Below, in pieces: positions 7,774-14,956 of a stretch of DNA of 24,027 nucleotides. A program made the translations under genes and the position numbers. The DNA comes from Clostridia bacterium. GTDB taxonomy: Bacteria > Bacillota > Clostridia > CAKSNL01 > HGM11501. The notes under the pieces are model-generated. The model had not been told where the DNA came from. It searched no databases and saw only the letters and a program-made list of their open reading frames with translations. Within the stretch, counting starts at the first letter, position 1. Each line of letters starts with the position of its first letter. The DNA lies in contig CAAFWO010000021.1 in NCBI GenBank assembly GCA_900766735.1, positions 1-24,027 on the forward strand, given 5' to 3'.

Positions 7774-7804
7774 CGAAAAAAACAGCGGCGAAATGCCGCT
7801 GTTT
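7774..7804 (-). terminator. Terminator of the lipoprotein-deacetylase operon
   Basis: 10-bp stem AAACAGCGGC (7780-7789) with GCCGCTGTTT (7795-7804), loop GAAAT. On the minus strand it is followed by T residues, just downstream of the deacetylase stop. Confidence 0.85.
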
Positions 7805-7815
7805 AGGTATTAGCG

Positions 7816-9135
7816 CTATATTTTGGGAACAGGTGTCGTGCGCGATGAATCGAAAACCTCCGAAACGTTAAACAGATCGTTTAACAGCTCCGGGTTATAA
7901 TACATTCTGTAGCCGTCCAAATTTCTTCTGCCCTGCCTTAAATAACCCTCTCCCATCTGCACCCAGTAACGGTGCGAATCCACGTTGCAAAAATAGTTAA
8001 AGCCGTAGCTCTTTAATAAATTATAGCGGTCGCCCGAGTAGGCCTCGATACCGGCAATGTCAAACCCGTTGGCATAGATCATTATGTCGGTCTTTCCGAC
8101 GATCGGCGTGACCTCGTCGTTCCACTTTTTCACATCGTTCGCGAAGCGGTTAAACTCTATGTCGCCGTAGCGAAGATGACCCCAGCTGTGGCTCGCAAAT
8201 TCAAACCCGTCCGCCTTTAATGCGTCGGCAACCTTTTTCGCCTCGGCAACCTCGGACTCGGAATATCCGTTGCCGGTGGGCGATGTGCGGTATCCCAGGA
8301 CTCCGTCGTACCCGGTGAGCGCCAGAACAGCCTTCGCACCCTTATATGAAAAGTCCGGGTGCTTTTCTATAAATCTGTCAAGCAGGGGAACAAGGTCATA
8401 GTCGCCGGTCGTCACACTGCCGTCCTTGTTTTTGTATTCGCAGGTGGGAAGGCCGTCCTCCCCGACAACGAGCTTTGTCGCAAACCCGTCGCCCGTCATA
8501 TATTCGTAATAGCACACATCATCCTGCGACATCACGAAGGGAATCCTCCCCTCCGGGAGCATCAGCTTTTTGGCCGTCATCCTGCCCGATTCGTCGATCT
8601 CGGCCATATCGTGAAGGCCTATTAAGATATATCCGCGGTCATACATCTGCTCCAGGATCTTATTAAACTCGTCGACCGTGGTCATATACTGGTTATAGCC
8701 GGCCTCCTTATAGTCGCCGTCAAACGCGAGCGACGGGTCGACGATGAGCGTGTGAAAGAAAATGTGCGTCACATTCTTAATATCGGGATATTCGACGAGA
8801 GTTTTCTTACCCTCGGCATATTTTTCATATGCACCGGAAAGCTCTTCGTCCGTCTCATAGCCCGGATACGCCGCGATTTTTGCCATCGCCGCGTCATAGT
8901 CAAAACCGCCGGCCAGCTTTTCGGCCTCGGTAAGGACTAAAGCGCGCGCCGAGGCCGCCGCGGCCTTGGCGTCGGCCTCGGCGCGTGACTTGGCCACCAT
9001 TGAGCGGACAAGCGCAAACACGCCGTATATAATAAGTGCGGCAATTATAAACAGTATGCCGAGAACGATCGCGGCGTCTCTCCTTCTTTTGCGCCGTCTT
9101 CTCCTTCTTTTGATTTCAATATCCCTGTCTTCCAT
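7816..9135 (-). CDS. Membrane-anchored NodB-like polysaccharide deacetylase family protein
   Basis: 439 residues. A very basic N-terminus (ten consecutive Arg/Lys at 10-19) precedes one membrane helix (22-43), an Ala/Glu-rich helical linker (45-110), then an extracellular domain with NodB-like features: SQDDVCYYEY (203-212) at the position of the TFDDG-type motif, and SHSWGHL (315-321) fitting the HxxxH metal-binding motif. Family members remove acetyl groups from cell-wall or surface polysaccharides. Here motif I is divergent (no Thr-Phe, no following Gly) and a long insertion separates the motifs, so activity is uncertain. GGAGGGG lies 6 bp before the ATG. It follows the lipoprotein gene by 18 bp and shares its promoter. 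Confidence 0.82.
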   Translation of the reverse strand: MEDRDIEIKRRRRRRKRRRDAAIVLGILFIIAALIIYGVFALVRSMVAKSRAEADAKAAAASARALVLTEAEKLAGGFDYDAAMAKIAAYPGYETDEELSGAYEKYAEGKKTLVEYPDIKNVTHIFFHTLIVDPSLAFDGDYKEAGYNQYMTTVDEFNKILEQMYDRGYILIGLHDMAEIDESGRMTAKKLMLPEGRIPFVMSQDDVCYYEYMTGDGFATKLVVGEDGLPTCEYKNKDGSVTTGDYDLVPLLDRFIEKHPDFSYKGAKAVLALTGYDGVLGYRTSPTGNGYSESEVAEAKKVADALKADGFEFASHSWGHLRYGDIEFNRFANDVKKWNDEVTPIVGKTDIMIYANGFDIAGIEAYSGDRYNLLKSYGFNYFCNVDSHRYWVQMGEGYLRQGRRNLDGYRMYYNPELLNDLFNVSEVFDSSRTTPVPKI

Positions 9136-9153
9136 TTCGCCCCTCCGATTTGT

Positions 9154-10005
9154 TTACTCTATGATCCTCTTTCCGTCCTTTGCTCCGAATGTCAAGGTCT
9201 CGACCGGTTCTTCCTTACCATATTCGTGTTTAACATAAATTATGTTTTCGTCGCCTTTTTTAAACCTTAATTCGTAAACATACCGCGTTCCGTCCTCGAC
9301 CTTTTCGCGGCTGCCGATCCACATCGGATAGTCCGCGAGTTCATTGTTCTCCAAAAGAGAGTTCGAGACTTCCTCGCTCACACCCTCCTCGGTGAGGAGC
9401 GGGTGCTCAAAATCGCCGTATTCGCCGATTTTGGCGTCCTCTCTGCCGATCGACTTAAGATAGGTCTTTGCATAGTTTTTCTCCTGCCCCAAAAGCTGGC
9501 TGTAGCCAAAATCGTCATACTTTTTGGAGAACGATTCAAGCTGGCTGTAGCGGTTTTTGAATATTTCGCGGACCGACGGCTCATAGTATGCTCCGTCCTC
9601 CGGCTCCTCAAAGTCCGTCATGATCATATTTTTGTCAAACGTGACCTTCACGGGAGCCGCCCCCAAGCCGGAGACCTTGATAAAGTTTCCGTCCTCAAAC
9701 CCGTATTCGCCGTAGCTTACCACGGCGTAAACGACCGTGTCATCGCCCGATTTTTCGGTATCAATTATAATGTGCCCCTCGCCGCGGCACTCGCCGCTTA
9801 AATATCCGCCCTCGTTAAACGAAAGCACCGCCTCACCCAGCGCGTCCGACACGCTCTTGTTTTTCTCCGCGCCGGAGACGATGACATTCGTCGGTCCGTC
9901 GGCTCCTCCGATCAAGGCGACGTTTTTATTGCAAGCGGAAATCGACGCGGCCAGAGCCAAAGCTCCTATTAAAGCCAGTGTTTTGTTAAGGTGAATTTTT
10001 ATCAT
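9154..10005 (-). CDS. Lipoprotein with IGGADGPT motif, function unknown
   Basis: 283 residues. A hydrophobic signal (9-24) ends in the lipobox ISAC, so Cys 25 is the predicted lipidation site. Seven residues later comes IGGADGPT (32-39), a string best known from the beta subunit of sodium-pumping decarboxylases but also found just after the signal in short clostridial secreted proteins; here nothing else resembles the decarboxylase. The rest is an acidic, Tyr-rich domain without recognised motifs (EYGFEDGNFIKVSGLG; a C-terminal sheet-like part with YVYELRFKKGDENIIYVKHEYG). AGGAGGG lies 7 bp before the ATG. First gene of an operon with the deacetylase-like protein, suggesting a role at the outer membrane face or wall. 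Confidence 0.8.
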   Translation of the reverse strand: MIKIHLNKTLALIGALALAASISACNKNVALIGGADGPTNVIVSGAEKNKSVSDALGEAVLSFNEGGYLSGECRGEGHIIIDTEKSGDDTVVYAVVSYGEYGFEDGNFIKVSGLGAAPVKVTFDKNMIMTDFEEPEDGAYYEPSVREIFKNRYSQLESFSKKYDDFGYSQLLGQEKNYAKTYLKSIGREDAKIGEYGDFEHPLLTEEGVSEEVSNSLLENNELADYPMWIGSREKVEDGTRYVYELRFKKGDENIIYVKHEYGKEEPVETLTFGAKDGKRIIE

Positions 10006-10025
10006 ATTGCAACCCTCCTACCTTC

Positions 10026-10053
10026 ATTATAGCATTTTGGTTACGTTTGTCAA
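10026..10053 (-). promoter_or_regulatory. Consensus promoter of the lipoprotein-deacetylase operon
   Basis: Minus strand TTGACA (10048-10053), 16-bp spacer, TATAAT (10026-10031), about 20 bp before the ATG at 10005. Confidence 0.88.
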
Positions 10054-10163
10054 CAAACTTTTGCTAAAATACGAACATTTAATTATCGGGCAATAAAAAA
10101 GCAATAAACGTAATATTTTAAATTTTTGTGTCATTTGTTAAATAAAAAAAATTAAAAAAATAC

Positions 10164-10192
10164 TTGACAAACCGATAAATCTGTTATATAAT
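10164..10192 (+). promoter_or_regulatory. Consensus promoter of tRNA-Glu
   Basis: TTGACA (10164-10169), 17-bp spacer, TATAAT (10187-10192), 12 bp before the mature tRNA 5' end. Both hexamers match consensus perfectly. Confidence 0.93.
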
Positions 10193-10204
10193 AGTCAAGT
10201 AATC

Positions 10205-10280
10205 GGCCTTATCGTCTAGTGGCCTAGGACGGAGCCCTCTCACGGCTCAAACTGGGGTTCGACTCCCCATAAGGTCACCA
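10205..10280 (+). tRNA. tRNA-Glu (anticodon CUC)
   Basis: 76-nt cloverleaf. Acceptor GGCCTTA pairs with TAAGGTC (one G-T), anticodon stem GAGCC/GGCTC encloses loop CTCTCAC with anticodon CTC (reads GAG), T-arm TGGGG-TTCGACT-CCCCA, discriminator A, and CCA is encoded. It has its own promoter and is followed directly by a terminator, so it is transcribed alone. Confidence 0.96.
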
Positions 10281-10390
10281 CGTCGGAACAAGTTTTGCTT
10301 GTTCCGATTTTTTTTGCAAAAAATCTTCCGCAAGCTCCACTGTTCCTCCTTTACGCAAAAAGGCACGCTGTCGCTACCACCTTTTTGCGG
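10278..10390 (+). repeat. tRNA-flank repeat, copy A
   Basis: 113-bp element that begins at the CCA of tRNA-Glu and runs through the terminator, CTTCCGCAAGCTCC, a GTTCCTCCTTT segment, and a second hairpin with arms CGCAAAAAGG (10356-10365 area) and CCTTTTTGCG (10380-10389 area). Aligned by eye with the reverse complement of 14843-14956, it differs at about eight positions including a one-base indel. See findings. Confidence 0.9.
10283..10315 (+). terminator. Terminator of tRNA-Glu (start of the shared tRNA-flank repeat)
   Basis: 10-bp stem TCGGAACAAG (10283-10292) with CTTGTTCCGA (10298-10307), then a run of T. It starts 3 bp after the CCA end and is the first part of the 113-bp element repeated near tRNA-Arg. 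Confidence 0.9.
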
Positions 10391-10410
10391 TTTGGCAAGT
10401 GCTTTTTTCA

Positions 10411-10540
10411 ACGAAATAAATCCTTTGGATTTATGAAATACCCTTCGGGTGAGAAATGTGCCTGCGGCACTTGAAATGCCTGCGGGCGTGGGGGATTTAT
10501 TTCATTTCACATCGAGCGACAGCGAGATATTTCACATTGA
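10411..10540. repeat. Array of short hairpins separated by GAAAT/ATTTC
   Basis: Successive small palindromes: ATAAATCC-TTT-GGATTTAT (10416-10434), ACCC-TTC-GGGT (10440-10450), GTGCC-TGC-GGCAC (10458-10470), GCC-TGC-GGGC (10478-10487), then ATTTATTTCATTTCAC and TCGAGCGACAGCGAGAT. Spacers are variants of GAAAT or TTTCA. No reading frame of note. It resembles the REP-like intergenic hairpin strings seen in clostridial genomes. The 10541-10616 remainder holds nothing I can interpret. Confidence 0.65.
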
Positions 10541-10616
10541 GCAAAAACTGTAAAGCCGCCAAAACGTTATAAACAAAAATAATTTCTTGCATTTATAATT
10601 GCAAAACCCGTATCAC

Positions 10617-10644
10617 AGCAGGCAAATTGCCTGCTTTCTTTTTT
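10617..10644 (+). terminator. Possible terminator-like hairpin upstream of the NSS gene
   Basis: 7-bp stem AGCAGGC (10617-10623) with GCCTGCT (10629-10635), then T-rich TTCTTTTTTC. It lies before the promoter of the transporter gene and has no obvious transcript to end, unless tRNA-Glu reads through. Confidence 0.5.
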
Positions 10645-10646
10645 CA

Positions 10647-10675
10647 TTGCTTTTCCGGAAAATATGTGATACAAT
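10647..10675 (+). promoter_or_regulatory. Probable promoter of the NSS transporter gene
   Basis: TTGCTT (10647-10652), 17-bp spacer, TACAAT (10670-10675), 30 bp before the ATG; AGGAGAGG at 10692-10699 is the ribosome-binding site. Confidence 0.6.
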
Positions 10676-10705
10676 AGACTCATCACTTTTTAGGAGAGGA
10701 TACAT

Positions 10706-12118
10706 ATGGAAAATAAACCAAATCACTTTTCTGGTCAGCTCGGGTTCGTGCTTGCCGCGGCCGGAAGCGCCGTCGGAGTCGGGAACCTGTGGCGTTTCCC
10801 CTATCTTGCCGCGAAGGACGGCGGAGGACTCTTTCTCATAATCTATCTGGTTCTCGTTGTCACCTTCGGCTTCACGCTTCTCACCTCCGACATTGCGATC
10901 GGAAGGCGCACAAGGCAAAGCGCGATCGGAGCATACACCGTGATGAACCCGAAGTTCAAGTTCTTAGGAATTCTGACCTTCCTTGTTCCGGTGCTCATCA
11001 TGACCTACTATGCCGTTATCGGCGGCTGGATCAGCAAATATGCCGTTTTATATGTCACCGGTCAGGCAGATGCGGCGGCGACGGACAACTGTTTCATATC
11101 GTTTATCACATCGCCCGTCTCGCCCGTCGTTTTCGCGCTGATATTTATGGCAGTCACCGCGTTCATCGTCTATAACGGGATCGAGGGCGGAATCGAGCGC
11201 GTTTCAAAATGGATGATGCCGATACTTTTAGTTCTCGTCGTTGTAATATCGGTCTATTCCCTAACGCTTAAGCATACCGACGCCGCAGGGCAGACAAGAA
11301 CCGGTATAGAGGGCTTTTTATATTACATCACGCCGAACTTTGAAGGATTGACAGTTCAGCGCTTTTTGCAGATCCTGCTTGACGCGATGAGTCAGCTTTT
11401 CTTCTCGCTCAGCGTTTCGATGGGCATCATGATAACCTACGGCTCATATGTTAAGCCTGAGGTCGACCTTAACAAGTCCGTCAACCAGATCGAGGTATTC
11501 GACACCGGCGTTGCCATTCTCGCCGGAATGATGATAATTCCCGCCGTGTTCGTTTTCTCGGGAACGGAGGGAATGAGCGCAGGGACGAGCCTTATGTTCA
11601 TATCTCTTCCGAAGGTGTTCGCCGCGATGGGCACTGCCGGAATCTTCGTCGGCATACTTTTCTTTGTTGCCGCGATCTTTGCGACGCTGACAAGCTGTAT
11701 ATCCGTGCTTGAGTCGATCGTCGCAAACTGTATGGAGATCTTCCATTCCGGCCGCAAGAAGACTGTGCTCGTTCTTTCGGTGATCTATCTTGCCGCGTCC
11801 GCCGTGATCGCTTTGGGCTACAGCGTGTTCTATTTCGAAGTGAAGCTTCCCAACGGCTCAACCGGCCAGCTTTTGGACATTGCCGATTACATCAGCAACA
11901 GCGTTATGATGCCGTTCATCGCCCTGCTTTCAACGATTCTGATAGGCTGGGTTGTCGGCCCGGAGTTCGTGACGGACGAAATGGAGCGAAACGGCGAAAA
12001 ATTCGGCCGCAAAAAACTCTACCGCGTTATGATCCGCTACATCGCACCTGTTTTGATGTTCATCTTGTTCTTAGAGTCGACCGGCATTCTTTCAAAGCTG
12101 ATCGGGCTGTTCAAATAA
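10706..12118 (+). CDS. Sodium-dependent transporter, neurotransmitter:sodium symporter (NSS/SNF) family
   Basis: 470 residues, normal for bacterial NSS proteins (LeuT, MhsT, TnaT). The signature of helix 1 is intact: GSAVGVGNLWRFPYLAAKDGG (about 20-40), whose unwound GN segment binds sodium and substrate in LeuT. Further conserved regions are the TYYAVIGGWISKY of helix 3 (~111-123), DAMSQLFFSLSVSMG of helix 6 (~232-246), and helix 8 around FVAAIFATLTSCISVLES. About eleven hydrophobic helices are visible. These proteins import amino acids or their derivatives with sodium; the substrate is not predictable. It is monocistronic, with its own promoter and a convergent terminator. Start is ATG 7 bp after AGGAGAGG. 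Confidence 0.95.
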   Translation: MENKPNHFSGQLGFVLAAAGSAVGVGNLWRFPYLAAKDGGGLFLIIYLVLVVTFGFTLLTSDIAIGRRTRQSAIGAYTVMNPKFKFLGILTFLVPVLIMTYYAVIGGWISKYAVLYVTGQADAAATDNCFISFITSPVSPVVFALIFMAVTAFIVYNGIEGGIERVSKWMMPILLVLVVVISVYSLTLKHTDAAGQTRTGIEGFLYYITPNFEGLTVQRFLQILLDAMSQLFFSLSVSMGIMITYGSYVKPEVDLNKSVNQIEVFDTGVAILAGMMIIPAVFVFSGTEGMSAGTSLMFISLPKVFAAMGTAGIFVGILFFVAAIFATLTSCISVLESIVANCMEIFHSGRKKTVLVLSVIYLAASAVIALGYSVFYFEVKLPNGSTGQLLDIADYISNSVMMPFIALLSTILIGWVVGPEFVTDEMERNGEKFGRKKLYRVMIRYIAPVLMFILFLESTGILSKLIGLFK

Positions 12119-12120
12119 CA

Positions 12121-12157
12121 AAAAAGGACTGTAAGCCAATGCTACAGTCCCTTTTTA
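12121..12157. terminator. Bidirectional terminator between NSS and M56 genes
   Basis: Stem AAAAAGGACTGTA(A)GC / GCTACAGTCCcTTTTT (12121-12133 with 12141-12156), loop CAAT, flanked by A and T runs. It serves both convergent genes. Confidence 0.88.
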
Positions 12158-12158
12158 T

Positions 12159-14330
12159 TTACGGCACGATGTGCATCATGGCGCCGGGATTTATGCCTCC
12201 GCCCTCGTTATAAAGGTTATATCCGTGGCAGTCGATGTCCATTTTTTCCGTAAACGCCGGGGTGACGATCATTCTTCCGCTCTCATCGATAAAGGTTGTC
12301 TGGTCGTTGTCCTCATCAGAATAATTGACCGTTTCTCCGTCAATTATTATCTTGGACGAGCCGGGCGTGAACACATAGGCCGAGCCGCGGTATTTAACCG
12401 TCGCCGTGCGGTCGGAGTCGTTCCAAACTATGTCCGCGCCGAGCTTTTCGCAAAATTCTCTGAGCGGCAGCCACAAATGGCCCTTAATATAGGGCTTAAC
12501 CGTAAAGGGCTTTAATTTGCTGTCGATCTCAGTCTTCACGGGCGTTTCGCCGTCTGTCGGATACTCTGTATCGTTTACGATAATGCTTTTGATCTCGTCT
12601 GGTTTGATGATTCTTTTTGCCCAGGCGCGTGCGGTCGTTTCATTTTCTTCAGTATCGCTTCCCGACCAGCTGTAAAGCTGGCTGAAAGTCTTTATTTCTC
12701 CGTTTTTCATTCTGAAATAAAGGTAATTTGTTTTAACTCCGCACCAGTCGCAGACTATTTTCTCCGCGGTCGGATAGCTGAGCGTGACAGAGATCGGGTT
12801 GTAGCAAACCTCGATATCCCCCGCCTTTACCGTTTTCGTTTCGATGTTGCTCTTCATCGGAAAAGTTATCTTCGGCTTGCCCTTGATCTTGTCGATACTG
12901 ATGTAAAAATCGATGCCCTCCGGGTTGTTGACCGAGTCGCACATCAGAACGAAATACTTTTTCGCGCCGGAGTCAAACTTTTTCGCAAGCGAGCGTGTCA
13001 AATACGAGGTGATGCCCGCCTTGTCATAGTCGGTCGGGCCGAAGCCCATCGTGTCCATATCCCAGAAGGTCGAATGCCCTCTTTCGTCAACCGCGTTGAG
13101 CTCTGTAAGCGCCGCATCGGAATGCGCCTCGATCGAAAAGATCACCACCGCCTGTTCTTTTGCCACGAGATACTGCTCTATTGTGAGCGTATAGTTTTCA
13201 TCGCTCACGCTCTGTTTTTCCGTTTTCACAAAGTCCGCAATATACGCTGTGTCGCCCGAAAACACTTCTCCCAGAAATTCATTATCCATTGACGCGGCGA
13301 TGAGCGACATGGCAACGGTAAGCGCCAGCAAAACTGCCATCGCGGCAGTGCCTTTTCTGCGCGTTTTTTTGCTTGCAATAAGCGTCAGTCGTTTTTTCAT
13401 ACCTTTTTTACCTCCGAAAAATGTTGTCGTCATATACGATCTTTTTTGATTTTGAGTTTTAAGAAAGCTTATCAGCATTTCGCCGTACAGCCCTCTCATT
13501 TCATGTGTTTTGCCCTCTAAAACCTTTTCGTCGCACGCGGTCTCGCCGTCGATCTCAACCGAGCGTGCCATAATATATGCAAATGGGTTGTACCAGTTGA
13601 GCGATATAAATATCAGGGTGATGAGCTGATAGATTATGTCGCGCCTCTTAAAATGTATCAGCTCGTGGCGGAATATCAGGCGAAGCTCCCCGGGCGAAAA
13701 GTCCGTTTCCGGAAGAAGAATGAACGGCCTTAAAATGCCTGTCAGCATCGGCGTTCCCGCGGCCGGAAAGACCTTCACGGGAATATCCGCCGTGATATTG
13801 AGCTTTTCTTTTTCTTCTTTTAAGATCTGAGCCGTCTTTTCGTCACAAAGCCGCGAAGATATTCTCCTGACCGTTTTTTTGAACGAAAAATATCTTCTCA
13901 TATGAAGCGCGAAGAACGCCGCCGCGACAAAAAGCCAGATAGCGCTGAAAATCACGCCCATGTCGGCCGGGGTCTCGTATTTCACCTTCGCGGTCGATTC
14001 TTTTTTCGTTTCTCCGTCCCTTTGGCGCACCGGCACGGTCTTTGTGACGGTCTGCTTCGTGCGGTTCTCTTCATACCAGTCGCGCACGGCCGCGGTCTCG
14101 CTTTGAATGTTTAAGGCGACCGGCGTCACATCGACCTTATAGCTTATGCCGATACTGCCGAACGGTATCAGAAAAATAAGCATCACCGCAAGCCACGAGT
14201 AATACCTGAACCCGGCCGTGTATCTTTTCATCACCGGCTTTGTAAGAACCAAAAGCAAAATGACGATGACCGAAAATTTGACCGACGAGCTTAGATTTTG
14301 CAAAAAAAGCTTTTTAACGATCTCTGTCAT
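12159..14330 (-). CDS. BlaR1/MecR1-type M56 metallopeptidase with C-terminal stalk domain (second copy)
   Basis: 723 residues. Helices at about 18-34, 42-60, 124-141 and 328-345; zinc motif HELIH (222-226) in RHELIHFKRRD, with ETACDE (263-268) supplying the third ligand region. A long extracytoplasmic part (350-723) carries mixed sheet-like sequence and ends with a copper-amine-oxidase-N-like stalk module (HLWLPLREFCEKLGADIVWND, ~625-645, then IIIDGETVNY and GRMIVTP). No penicillin-binding motif is present. It probably cleaves or triggers loss of the BlaI-type repressor encoded just upstream; the genes overlap by 4 bp (ATGA). It differs from the first M56 gene mainly in the sensor region, so the ligands probably differ. 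Confidence 0.9.
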   Translation of the reverse strand: MTEIVKKLFLQNLSSSVKFSVIVILLLVLTKPVMKRYTAGFRYYSWLAVMLIFLIPFGSIGISYKVDVTPVALNIQSETAAVRDWYEENRTKQTVTKTVPVRQRDGETKKESTAKVKYETPADMGVIFSAIWLFVAAAFFALHMRRYFSFKKTVRRISSRLCDEKTAQILKEEKEKLNITADIPVKVFPAAGTPMLTGILRPFILLPETDFSPGELRLIFRHELIHFKRRDIIYQLITLIFISLNWYNPFAYIMARSVEIDGETACDEKVLEGKTHEMRGLYGEMLISFLKTQNQKRSYMTTTFFGGKKGMKKRLTLIASKKTRRKGTAAMAVLLALTVAMSLIAASMDNEFLGEVFSGDTAYIADFVKTEKQSVSDENYTLTIEQYLVAKEQAVVIFSIEAHSDAALTELNAVDERGHSTFWDMDTMGFGPTDYDKAGITSYLTRSLAKKFDSGAKKYFVLMCDSVNNPEGIDFYISIDKIKGKPKITFPMKSNIETKTVKAGDIEVCYNPISVTLSYPTAEKIVCDWCGVKTNYLYFRMKNGEIKTFSQLYSWSGSDTEENETTARAWAKRIIKPDEIKSIIVNDTEYPTDGETPVKTEIDSKLKPFTVKPYIKGHLWLPLREFCEKLGADIVWNDSDRTATVKYRGSAYVFTPGSSKIIIDGETVNYSDEDNDQTTFIDESGRMIVTPAFTEKMDIDCHGYNLYNEGGGINPGAMMHIVP

Positions 14331-14713
14331 TTTCTCTTTTCCTTAAACATCGCCTCAAGCTCCGCAATGTCCTCGTCGCTGATATTTCTACTGTCGAACA
14401 GCGCTCTCATTAGGTTTGTGACGGAATTTCCGTGCATTTTTTTAAGAAACCTGTCGCTCTCAAATTCCACATAGTCCTTTTCAGAGACAAGCGGCGTGTA
14501 GATATATTCCTTTCCGCGCCTGTCTTTTTTGATATAGTCCTTTGCGATCAGTCTGTTCAAAAGCGTCTGCACGGTCTGCACCGTTTTTCCGGCAGAGCTT
14601 TCTTCATCGATAATGCGCTTCACCTCACTTGTGGATATGGGGCACTCATTGTGCCATATCACCTTCATAATTTCGAGTTCCGCGTCCGGAAGTCTCTTTT
14701 CAAAGTTTTTCAA
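14327..14713 (-). CDS. BlaI/MecI/CopY-family transcriptional repressor
   Basis: 128 residues, standard length. Winged helix at 8-75 (LPDAELEIMKVIWHNE, STSEVKRIIDE, TVQTVQTLLNRLIAKDYIKKDRRGKEYIYTP) and C-terminal dimerisation helices (VTNLMRALFDSRNISDEDIAELEAMF). It should repress its own operon with the M56 sensor: two dyads with TACGAC half-sites lie in and just after its promoter. The start is TTG at 14713; a GGGG stretch 9-12 bp ahead is a weak Shine-Dalgarno site. True beta-lactam resistance genes are absent, so the regulated target beyond this operon is unknown. Confidence 0.93.
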   Translation of the reverse strand: MKNFEKRLPDAELEIMKVIWHNECPISTSEVKRIIDEESSAGKTVQTVQTLLNRLIAKDYIKKDRRGKEYIYTPLVSEKDYVEFESDRFLKKMHGNSVTNLMRALFDSRNISDEDIAELEAMFKEKRK

Positions 14714-14731
14714 GATAATTACCCCGTTTCC

Positions 14732-14747
14732 TACGACTGTTGTCGTA
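14732..14747 (-). promoter_or_regulatory. Putative BlaI-type operator O2 (downstream)
   Basis: Perfect dyad TACGAC-TGTT-GTCGTA covering the early transcribed region, between the -10 and the repressor start codon. Confidence 0.78.
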
Positions 14748-14757
14748 TTGTAATCTT

Positions 14758-14787
14758 ATTATATACTACAATAGTCGTATTTGTCAA
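14758..14787 (-). promoter_or_regulatory. Promoter of the BlaI-M56 operon with embedded operator O1
   Basis: Minus strand TTGACA (14782-14787), 18-bp spacer, TATAAT (14758-14763). The spacer is filled by a dyad at 14764-14779, TACTAC-AATA-GTCGTA on the plus strand, one mismatch from the O2 half-site. A dimer bound here would block RNA polymerase. Confidence 0.85.
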
Positions 14788-14842
14788 TAAAAAAATTTGC
14801 GGTTAAGAATTTTTTAATAAAATAAGCGCCGAAGGCGCAAAT

Positions 14843-14956
14843 CCGCAAAAAGGTGATAGCGACAGCGTGCCTTTTTGCGAAAAGGAGGAACAGCGGAGCT
14901 TGCGGAAGATTTTTTTCATAAAAAAATCGGAACAAGCGTAACTTGTTCCGACGTGG
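14843..14956 (-). repeat. tRNA-flank repeat, copy B
   Basis: Reverse-complement counterpart of 10278-10390. On the minus strand it starts at the CCA of a duplicated tRNA-Arg 3' fragment, then the hairpin TCGGAACAAG/CTTGTTCCGA with a T-run, CTTCCGCAAGCTCC, and the CGCAAAAAGG/CCTTTTTGCG hairpin. Beyond it (14822-14840) lies a small GCGCC-GAA-GGCGC hairpin not shared with copy A; 14788-14821 is A/T-rich with nothing I recognise. Confidence 0.9.
14919..14951 (-). terminator. Distal terminator of the tRNA-Arg region
   Basis: Hairpin TCGGAACAAG/CTTGTTCCGA followed by T residues on the minus strand, the same unit that ends tRNA-Glu. It was probably the original tRNA-Arg terminator before the 144-bp unit appeared between them. 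Confidence 0.75.

Noticed and set aside
10411..10540. CRISPR array
   Set aside because: Repeated hairpins are of different sequence and only a few bases apart; no constant direct repeat with unique spacers and no cas genes.
10571..10644. Small RNA gene with TATAAT at 10594-10599 and hairpin at 10617-10635
   Set aside because: No -35 element at the right distance, and the distance to the hairpin is very short; not supportable without RNA data.
12159..14713. Beta-lactam resistance operon
   Set aside because: The sensor has a stalk domain and no penicillin-binding motifs, and no beta-lactamase or altered PBP gene is present.
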